A DNA stretch of 41,314 nucleotides from an uncultured bacterium (lineage in GTDB: Bacteria > Bacillota > Clostridia > Lachnospirales > Lachnospiraceae). The notes under the pieces were generated by a model that was not told the origin of the DNA, ran no database searches, and was given only the letters and a program-made list of their open reading frames with translations. The position numbers and the translations under genes were made by a program. Positions 17,397-24,198 of this stretch are shown here, piece by piece. The stretch spans positions 1-41,314 of the forward strand of contig CAJMQE010000028.1 in assembly GCA_905215405.1 (NCBI GenBank). Reading direction: 5' to 3'. Each line of letters opens with the position of its first letter. The first letter of the stretch is position 1.

Positions 17397-18796
17397 CCGA
17401 TTGCCTCTGCAAGCTTTCTGTAACGAATCTTTCCAGACTCATTTCTTGGTATTTTTACGATTGGAACAGCTTTGAAAACCGTCCTGTTCAAATTCGTTTT
17501 CTGTGCTATATAATGGACCACCTCTTCCTGTCGCTGTAGATCTGTCATATAAATATAGATTTTCTCCTCTTTTCCCACACATGCTATATCAATGCCACTC
17601 ATTCCTGTCCGGATAATATTTTCTATTTCGTCGAGTGAAACTCTGTTTCCCAGCACTTTCATATACCGATCTTTCCGTCCTGATATGTAGAAATACCCAT
17701 CTTCATCAAAATAGCCAATATCCCCTGTATGCAAAATGCCATTTCGTTCATCGCCTTTCATGAGATCTTTGCTATTTTCTGCATATCCCAATGTTACATT
17801 CTGTCCTTCATACACCAGTTCTCCTTCTTTTCGTGGTGTTTCAATACATCTTCCCTGTTCATCAAAGATCCGGATTTTCCCTTCGGGAATCGGAATACCG
17901 ATGCTTCCTGTTTTCAGTAAACATTTCTCTGGAGGAAGATAGCTGATTCTGGCTGTTGCCTCCGTCTGCCCATACATCACTACAAATTTGATATTTTTAT
18001 CTTGTGCATATGCAGCATAATTTTTCTGCAGTCTGACAGACAGCTTACCACCAGCCTGCGTCAATGTTTTCAACGTCTTCTGTTCCATTTGGAAGAAATG
18101 GATCTTCTCCAGAACTTCATAGGTATAAGGAACCCCGGAAAACGATGTACCACCATAGTCATTAAAGAATTTCCAGAAGCTTTTCTGTATGACTTTTTTG
18201 CTGGTCAACAGCAACGTCGCCCCCACATATAAATGCGTATTGACGATGGACAAACCAAATGTGTAATTCATCGGCAACGCAAGTATTGGTCTCTCCTGCT
18301 GATTCAGCTTTAAGTAAGTTACTATATTTCTGGTATTGCTCTCCAGATTCAGATAGCTGATCCTGACAAGTTTCTGACTCCCTGTTGAACCTGACGTAGT
18401 TAAAAGTAGTGCCAGATTGTCATTCAGCTCTACCTCATCGTCGAACTTGGTTCTTATCAGTACATACTCATCCGCTGTATATACGCACGGTTCTCCCTCT
18501 TCTTTCATTGCTGCTGGTTTCCATATAAAGCGGGGATGATATTTTTCGATCAGACCCTGGCTCAGATTTGCGTCCAGATTCCCAGGTAGCATCAATGGAA
18601 CAATATGATGTTGTATACAGCCTGCATAGCCTGTCAGATTTCCGATCTGATTGTTACAGAATATAAATATAAGGCACCTCTTCTCAATCTGGGCTGCAAA
18701 CTCAGCCATTTTTTCGTCGAGTTCTTCATACGAAATTTGTCTGCCTTTTTCATCGATTGCGCTAATTCTATCTTGATACTTTGTAAAATCCCACAT
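17393..18796 (-). CDS. AMP-forming acyl/amino-acid ligase (adenylation enzyme)
   Basis: A 467-residue member of the ANL superfamily that adenylates a carboxylic acid and loads it as a thioester. Visible motifs: P-loop TSGSTGSQK (about 133-141), MYGQTEAT (about 282), TGDIGYFDEDGYFYISGRKDRY (about 365-386) and the C-terminal lysine motif NESGKIRYRKL near the end. At 467 residues it is short for the family, with a compact N-terminal part. The ATG at 18796 has AAAGGTGG upstream; a GTG at 18805 is too near the RBS. It sits directly after a carrier protein gene, so that carrier is its likely partner. The acid activated cannot be read confidently. Confidence 0.88.
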   Translation of the reverse strand: MWDFTKYQDRISAIDEKGRQISYEELDEKMAEFAAQIEKRCLIFIFCNNQIGNLTGYAGCIQHHIVPLMLPGNLDANLSQGLIEKYHPRFIWKPAAMKEEGEPCVYTADEYVLIRTKFDDEVELNDNLALLLTTSGSTGSQKLVRISYLNLESNTRNIVTYLKLNQQERPILALPMNYTFGLSIVNTHLYVGATLLLTSKKVIQKSFWKFFNDYGGTSFSGVPYTYEVLEKIHFFQMEQKTLKTLTQAGGKLSVRLQKNYAAYAQDKNIKFVVMYGQTEATARISYLPPEKCLLKTGSIGIPIPEGKIRIFDEQGRCIETPRKEGELVYEGQNVTLGYAENSKDLMKGDERNGILHTGDIGYFDEDGYFYISGRKDRYMKVLGNRVSLDEIENIIRTGMSGIDIACVGKEEKIYIYMTDLQRQEEVVHYIAQKTNLNRTVFKAVPIVKIPRNESGKIRYRKLAEAIG

Positions 18797-18817
18797 AGTA
18801 ACCACCTTTCAAATGTA

Positions 18818-19063
18818 TTACCTGTTCTGCATCTCATGAATATAGTCTGCCAGTGATTCAACTGTTTCAAACTTTTCTACAAGCAGATCATCATCATCAA
18901 ATGAGAGTCCGAACTCTACTTCTATTTCAGCGATCAGCTGCAGAATAATAACAGAATCTATATTCAGATCTTCCACTAATCTGGCATCATCCCTGATGGG
19001 CGTATCTATTTCCAAAATGGTACTTATCATTTCTTTTACCTGATCTATAATACTCTCTGACAT
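18818..19063 (-). CDS. acyl/peptidyl carrier protein (second of two)
   Basis: An 81-residue stand-alone carrier protein. LNIDSVIILQLIAEIE gives the phosphopantetheinylated Ser37, and the overall four-helix pattern and acidic helix II (DDDD) are typical. AAAGGGG precedes the ATG. It lies 14 nt after the methyltransferase gene and 21 nt before the ligase gene, so it is probably loaded by that ligase. The 'IDSV' motif differs from the 'FDSL' of the other carrier in the operon, which suggests that the two carry different intermediates or face different partners. Confidence 0.9.
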   Translation of the reverse strand: MSESIIDQVKEMISTILEIDTPIRDDARLVEDLNIDSVIILQLIAEIEVEFGLSFDDDDLLVEKFETVESLADYIHEMQNR

Positions 19064-19077
19064 ATTTTCCCCTTTCT

Positions 19078-20397
19078 CTAATCCTGGTCTGTAAGCGTTG
19101 TCAGTCTGTGGATCTGATCGCTATTCTTTTCTATTTCAACAACCATCTTATCCAGGATGTCCCTAACCTTTGATATTCCATCATTCGCTGTGTAGCAACT
19201 GCTTTCTTGGCTGCATCTATCACTCTCGCTCATGCCAGCATTTTCAGTGCAAAAGCAGAATACACAACCCCAGAATTTATCCGCTACAAAAACAGGAACA
19301 GCCACAAAGTGCTCAATATCTAATTTTTGCAGATACGCTTTGATAGCCTGCTCTTTCAGATCTCCTGTTCTTTTCTGCATAATTCTGTTATTACAAAGTG
19401 GCTCTACAAATTCCGGAATTTTGGTAAAGCAGATATCCTGCATCGGCATATCATTTTCCAACATTTCACCATTATTACGGTGCCATTCATATATTTTTAC
19501 AGTCTGCTTTCTGTTCTTTAATTTATAGTCATAATTCTCGAACAAAAACATCCCATCCATATGTAGCTGTTCAGCGATTTGAATTCCATACGCTGCAATA
19601 CGCTCATATATTTTTGCCACTTTGCTATGTCTATCCTCATATTCTTTTACAATCTCTTTTCGAATGGCCAGAAGATCTTTCTTAGTCTGATCAGTAAATA
19701 CAGAAGCATTAGCCGGTTTTCTTGCAAATAACGTATCGTCGACCATTGTGCATTCATCTATAAAATGATGTTCCTTAAAATATTTAACAAACCGATAGGT
19801 CGTATATTGCTTTCCCAAAGGTGCATACTCTTCCAGCGCCTTCATGTTCAGACTCTTTAAGAAAGCTCTGATCTGCGTATCCGACTGCCATTTTAGGAAA
19901 CGCGTCCTGGACTGCAGATTAATTGTTCTTTCACAGTCATCAATCACGATAACAGCTCCTTCTGATAAACGGTTATAATAGTTCTCAAAATCTCGATCCA
20001 GGGCACCATCCGCATCGATAAACAGCACTGATACCATTTCCTTTACTTCTGGCATCAGACAGTTATCTCTTCCGACCACCCGTGCTTCGTCGAATTGTTC
20101 GACACCATAAAATTTCAGATTGTCATAATGCACTTTAATGTTCTCTTCAACATTTTCATAGCTCTTTAGTGCAGCCGAATTTTTAAAAACATCCATGCTG
20201 TACACTTTGTGCAGTCTTTTTCCATCTCTTGCTGCCAAAGAAAGACTGATTGAACTTGCTCCCTGCGCCGGCCCAATATCAAAAGCCACTCCCTCAGGAA
20301 CCTGCAATGCACGATCATAAATCTTTTTATATACATTGGCATCCAGATACCCATTTGTTCTGTTCTTGATCTCTTTGAATAACTCTAACTGTTCCAT
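19078..20397 (-). CDS. class I methyltransferase-like / GAF domain fusion
   Basis: A 439-residue two-domain protein. Residues about 25-190 form a SAM-methyltransferase-like Rossmann domain: motif I VAFDIGPAQGASS (about 38-50), acidic LFIDADG and the late strand GAVIVIDDC, like small-molecule Methyltransf_24/CmcI-type enzymes. After a helical linker (about 225-280), the last 170 residues resemble a GAF domain, with VKIYEWHRNNG, a dominant 'LDIEHFVAVPVFVADKFWG' core and a final coiled segment. I start at 20397 (GGGGGA 7 nt upstream); the ATG at 20412 has a poor RBS. It is the third gene of the operon. It may O- or N-methylate a cluster intermediate, with the GAF part binding a small ligand. The fusion is unusual. 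Confidence 0.75.
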   Translation of the reverse strand: MEQLELFKEIKNRTNGYLDANVYKKIYDRALQVPEGVAFDIGPAQGASSISLSLAARDGKRLHKVYSMDVFKNSAALKSYENVEENIKVHYDNLKFYGVEQFDEARVVGRDNCLMPEVKEMVSVLFIDADGALDRDFENYYNRLSEGAVIVIDDCERTINLQSRTRFLKWQSDTQIRAFLKSLNMKALEEYAPLGKQYTTYRFVKYFKEHHFIDECTMVDDTLFARKPANASVFTDQTKKDLLAIRKEIVKEYEDRHSKVAKIYERIAAYGIQIAEQLHMDGMFLFENYDYKLKNRKQTVKIYEWHRNNGEMLENDMPMQDICFTKIPEFVEPLCNNRIMQKRTGDLKEQAIKAYLQKLDIEHFVAVPVFVADKFWGCVFCFCTENAGMSESDRCSQESSCYTANDGISKVRDILDKMVVEIEKNSDQIHRLTTLTDQD

Positions 20398-20415
20398 GTA
20401 CTTGTCCCCCATCTT

Positions 20416-22191
20416 TTATCGAGTCTGGTCTTGATCCAGCTTTCTTAATGTCACCGCAAACAAATGCATATTTTCGCATTCTGGCAGTCTCAGTCCTGTC
20501 ACTTTTCTTGCTTCATGCAAAGGTATTTGTGTTGTGAACAGATATCCCATTTCCTCTTCACTGATTTTGTTCCAGTAGACGCGTTTTCCTTTCCAAGCAG
20601 ACCTATCTCCAAATTCACATTTTCCAAAGCGCCACTCACTAAATCCAAGTATGATATCCTCGCTTGTGCCATCCTCGTATTGAATCTGCATCTGCCCATA
20701 AAATGCACCAGAATCACATGCTCCTAAAATACATATCTCTTTGTAAAAGGCTGGTTCCACGGTGATTTTCTGTCCATTACAACAAATATTATCCTTTTCC
20801 TTTTGCCCAGTGCGTAATAAGAATCTGCCTGCTGCACAGTCGAATCTCTCCTGCTTCATCTGTTCATCCAGTATCAGATAATTTCCTAGGCCGTCAAAAT
20901 CTGCATTCCACACATTCCTGTTATCCGGTGAAAATGCTTTGTTATTCACATCAGCACCTAAATCCAGATATACATCTGTGACTGTGCAACTTGTGCATAC
21001 ACAATCCCTGTGCACTTCCGCACCACTGTGCTCTTTGCGGGCATCGTCGCCATTCCTTTTTTTCTCACTATTGCGATCAACTATCTCTCCTGCATCATCA
21101 CGAGTTGTCTGAAGTAACTCTTCAAATTGCCCAGCCAACGCCTCTTCCATCTGCGCAATCTTTTCTATGTGTTCAGCCAGCTGTACCGAAAGTCCATCAT
21201 ACGAATGTTTAAAATATGCTTTTCCTATCATCGATACCAGGACCTGCCACTTTGTAGCCAGAAGTTTAAATTTTTTGCTCATTGTATGGAAGCTATCATT
21301 ATTTTCGTGTGTGGCAATATAGTCCAATGTCACCGCAAATAAATTTCTCATTCTTGACACTACAATCAGCCCTTTTGAGCATAAGAGATGTGTTGGAGCT
21401 GCAATTTCGCCTTTCGTCTCATGACTCAATGCAATTTCCCTCTGTAAATCAAATAATTCCCGCACATATTCTGCAAAACCACGCATCTTTGCAAACATAT
21501 CATATCCACACTCGTTTTTTTCATATACTCTGGATAATGTTTCCGTAAGAAAAATATTTCTGTCAAAAAGCCTTCCCTCATTGCAGATCTCATATGTCGT
21601 ATACTGAAATCTCTGATGTTGATGAAGGAACTCCTGAAATGTAGATAACGGCATACTTTCCTGCTGCCTTGTTCCATGAATATCAATACAGGAGATTTGT
21701 TCCGTTAGCGGATCATAGCCATTTATCATCATATATCCCTGATAACGCAACGGTGCTTTTTTCCTCATCTGCTTGGTCCAGGGCATATAATACTGATCGA
21801 ACCACATGTCTACCGGAATTTTCTTATCCAGCTGTTTTAAGATTCCATTCCAGTAAGCATTCTCATCCTCTGCTGATTTCTGTACCACTTTCACTCCATG
21901 AAAAGCTTCAAGCATCAGTTCCACATCCGGATTTCCTGCAGATACTCTTTTTCCAATCGCCTGTTCATATTCCCTGCAAATGCTCTTCTGCTTTTCTGGC
22001 TCATAACTGTCGTACAGCGCAAATTCTTTCGGATTTTTGGACAGAAAGGTATGCTCCAGTGAAAAATCAAATTCCCATGCCTTCAGGTACATCAGCTGAT
22101 ACTCTCTTTTCAGTGCAACAGCTGCCGTTGCATATGCCATATCCTGGCACACCATTCCGCCCTGCTCTACAATATGTATATCCAGCTCCAT
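20416..22191 (-). CDS. BtrH-N-like acyltransferase/peptidase-fold protein with sugar-binding-like C-terminal domain (copy 1)
   Basis: A 591-residue protein, paralogous to the gene just upstream. The N-terminal part (about 1-210) resembles the butirosin BtrH N-terminal / C39-peptidase-like fold: an early Cys15 in GMVCQDMAYAT, then MWFDQYYMPWTK, then MINGYDP and CIDIHG. The usual histidine 6-7 residues before GYD is not present (QGYMMINGYD). A helical middle follows, with the pattern SRMRNLFAVTLDYI. A charged low-complexity stretch (about 365-395) leads to a C-terminal beta-sandwich (about 400-591) with FDGLGN, NGQKITV, LGACDSGAFYG and YEDGTSEDI motifs, like domains on secreted glycosidases. 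No signal peptide. AAGGGG 7 nt upstream; 1 nt after the previous gene. Role inferred: transfer of a carrier-bound acyl group to a sugar-like acceptor. Confidence 0.65.
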   Translation of the reverse strand: MELDIHIVEQGGMVCQDMAYATAAVALKREYQLMYLKAWEFDFSLEHTFLSKNPKEFALYDSYEPEKQKSICREYEQAIGKRVSAGNPDVELMLEAFHGVKVVQKSAEDENAYWNGILKQLDKKIPVDMWFDQYYMPWTKQMRKKAPLRYQGYMMINGYDPLTEQISCIDIHGTRQQESMPLSTFQEFLHQHQRFQYTTYEICNEGRLFDRNIFLTETLSRVYEKNECGYDMFAKMRGFAEYVRELFDLQREIALSHETKGEIAAPTHLLCSKGLIVVSRMRNLFAVTLDYIATHENNDSFHTMSKKFKLLATKWQVLVSMIGKAYFKHSYDGLSVQLAEHIEKIAQMEEALAGQFEELLQTTRDDAGEIVDRNSEKKRNGDDARKEHSGAEVHRDCVCTSCTVTDVYLDLGADVNNKAFSPDNRNVWNADFDGLGNYLILDEQMKQERFDCAAGRFLLRTGQKEKDNICCNGQKITVEPAFYKEICILGACDSGAFYGQMQIQYEDGTSEDIILGFSEWRFGKCEFGDRSAWKGKRVYWNKISEEEMGYLFTTQIPLHEARKVTGLRLPECENMHLFAVTLRKLDQDQTR

Positions 22192-22192
22192 A

Positions 22193-23896
22193 TCATTGCC
22201 CCTTCTTCTTTGAAAATGTCATGGCAAATAAATGCATATTCGTACACGCAGGCAGCTTTATTGTGCGAATCTGTTTCTGTCCGTTTAATTCGAGCGTTTT
22301 TACGAACAGATATCCTCTTTCCTCATGGCTTACATTTCCATGATAATAGCGATCACATTCATAAAGTGGCTCTTCCTGAAATTCACACATTTTAAAACGC
22401 CACTCATCAAATCCGAATGATATTTTATCCCGTGTTTCATCTGCATAGGTCACCTCCATTACGCCAAAGAAAGGGCCGGAATCACATGCACCGACTAATG
22501 ACACACAGTCAAATACTTGATTTTCTAATGTAATAAGCTGTCCATTACAAAGGACATTATCCATTTGTACTGCATTTCGTTCGATGGTAAAAGGTACTTT
22601 TCCTTCCCAGTTCGGATTCTGCCAAATGTTGTCTGTCTTCCACAGATAACAATTTCCAATCCCATCAAAATCTGCATTTTTCCTGTCATTTACATTCTCA
22701 GCGATCGCTTTATTGTTAAAGAACGCATGAAGATCATATGTCACATGCTGATAGTCCGTGCTCTTCTCTACCAGTCCATATTGATATCCGGCGGCGTTCG
22801 TATATGTTTCATTCGTTCTCACATTCGATGCATCGTTTTCAGAGCTGTCGCTGCACATTTGTGTCAACTGCTCCAGCATTGCTTTTTCCTCCTGCTCAAA
22901 CTTTAGGATATCATCATGAATCTTTTCTCTGATTCCTTTGTAGTTCGAACTAAAATAAGCTTTCGTTAAAATTGCCAGGATCTGTTTCCAGTTGCCATTA
23001 AAAAGTCGGAATTGACTACTGATCTCAAGCAATTTTTTGTTCTGATATTTCTTTCCATAATATTCAACTGCTAGAGCGAACATATTTCTCATTCTGCTTA
23101 TTCTAATAAATGCCCGGATAAAATAAATATGGTTTGGAGTATCCGGCATTGTTAACGGTCCCTGACTGACCTGAATTTCTTTCTGCATATCCAGTGATGT
23201 ACTGACATACTCATCCAGGATCTGCATTTGTTCAAAAATATTCAGATGTTCTTTGGTTCGTCCGAGCACCCTGTTTATCGTATGTTGTAGGAACTCATTC
23301 ATTTCCGGTATGTATTCATCCCCAATCACCTGAAATGTATCATATTCAAACACTTCTATAGAATCCAAAAATGCTGCGAAATTGTCATAGGACCATTTGA
23401 CACCCTCAATTCTTCCATGTATATCAATGCAGTAAAAGACTTTCTCCTGGTCATCATACCCATGTATCATCAGTGTTCCATAATACCGCAGCGGCCCATT
23501 CTTTCTTATTTCCTTTGTCCAGTCCAGAAAATGCTGATCAACCCACATGCCTATTGGTTTTCCCTGATCTATCTGCTCTTTCATTCTGTCAAATGCCGTT
23601 GCTTTGTCCTTCAGGGAATTTTTCTGGACATCAATACCATGATATTTCCGTAGATTTTTTTCGAGTTCGATATTTCCAGCTGAAAGCCGATTTCCGATGG
23701 TATCACTAAATTTTTCACGCAATTCTTCGGCAGTATAATCTGAATGCGCCAGTTCGATCCGGTCCGCCAGTTCAAATCCCCATGCGTCCGTAAACATCAA
23801 TTCATAATTTCTTCCGAACATGTGAGAAACGGTAGCATATTCTATCTCTCTGCAATCCATCCCCGCTTCCGCAACCATTTTCGCTTTTAATACCAT
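22193..23896 (-). CDS. BtrH-N-like acyltransferase/peptidase-fold protein with sugar-binding-like C-terminal domain (copy 2)
   Basis: A 567-residue paralog of the following gene, and the first gene of the operon. Cys15 (GMDCREIEYAT) aligns with Cys15 of the other copy. MWVDQHFLDWTKEIR, LMIHGYDD and CIDIHG align in order, and the histidine expected before GYD is again replaced (RYYGTLMIHGYD), though a His sits directly before GYD here. The middle shows SRMRNMFALAVEYYG. The C-terminal beta-sandwich contains NNKAI, ADFDGIGN, NGQLITLE, LVGACDSGPFFG and LPACTNMHLFAMT. The ATG at 23896 with GGAGG 6 nt upstream is chosen over an ATG seven codons earlier. Two diverged copies suggest a heterodimer or two acceptor specificities. 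Confidence 0.65.
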   Translation of the reverse strand: MVLKAKMVAEAGMDCREIEYATVSHMFGRNYELMFTDAWGFELADRIELAHSDYTAEELREKFSDTIGNRLSAGNIELEKNLRKYHGIDVQKNSLKDKATAFDRMKEQIDQGKPIGMWVDQHFLDWTKEIRKNGPLRYYGTLMIHGYDDQEKVFYCIDIHGRIEGVKWSYDNFAAFLDSIEVFEYDTFQVIGDEYIPEMNEFLQHTINRVLGRTKEHLNIFEQMQILDEYVSTSLDMQKEIQVSQGPLTMPDTPNHIYFIRAFIRISRMRNMFALAVEYYGKKYQNKKLLEISSQFRLFNGNWKQILAILTKAYFSSNYKGIREKIHDDILKFEQEEKAMLEQLTQMCSDSSENDASNVRTNETYTNAAGYQYGLVEKSTDYQHVTYDLHAFFNNKAIAENVNDRKNADFDGIGNCYLWKTDNIWQNPNWEGKVPFTIERNAVQMDNVLCNGQLITLENQVFDCVSLVGACDSGPFFGVMEVTYADETRDKISFGFDEWRFKMCEFQEEPLYECDRYYHGNVSHEERGYLFVKTLELNGQKQIRTIKLPACTNMHLFAMTFSKKKGQ

Positions 23897-23964
23897 TGTT
23901 CTCCTCCTTAAATTCATAAATTTAATTTCATGTTTAAGTACGAGTCATAAGTATATATCTTTTT

Positions 23965-23991
23965 ACTATAAATTACCATATTTTTGTGCAA
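23965..23991 (-). promoter_or_regulatory. possible promoter of the biosynthetic operon
   Basis: Minus strand TTGCAC, short 15-nt spacer, TATAGT, about 70 nt upstream of the first operon gene. The spacer is short, so this is tentative. Nearby TATACT is an alternative -10. Confidence 0.3.
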
Positions 23992-24076
23992 TTTTTAGTT
24001 ATTTTATACACCACTTTATTTTTATTCGTTATTTTGCGCAATTAATGCTTTCATATTTCTATTATAAATATACAAT

Positions 24077-24106
24077 TTGACATTTGTATGTTTATATAGC
24101 TATAAT
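24077..24106 (+). promoter_or_regulatory. near-consensus sigma-A promoter for the ligase-carrier gene
   Basis: TTGACA (24077-24082), 18-nt spacer, TATAAT (24101-24106): perfect hexamers. Transcription should start near 24113, giving an 85-nt leader. Such a strong promoter suggests that control is by repression. Confidence 0.85.
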
Positions 24107-24107
24107 G

Positions 24108-24123
24108 AATCAGATATCTGATT
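24108..24123. promoter_or_regulatory. 16-bp palindromic operator at the transcription start
   Basis: AATCAGATATCTGATT is a perfect 16-bp palindrome starting 1 nt after the -10 box, where a bound repressor would block RNA polymerase. The TCAGA half-site recurs as direct TCAGACAA repeats at 24147-24154 and 24163-24170 in the leader. No regulator gene is present in the cluster. Confidence 0.7.
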
Positions 24124-24198
24124 ATATCTTTATACACAACTAAAAATCAGACAAGATTATAGTCAGACAAAAACAACATATAGCAAGGGGGACCTATT

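Noticed and set aside
21669..22343. Plus-strand 224-residue ORF antisense to the BtrH-like genes
   Set aside because: It is a long antisense frame spanning the end of one real gene and the start of another, with no RBS, no family motif and weaker composition.
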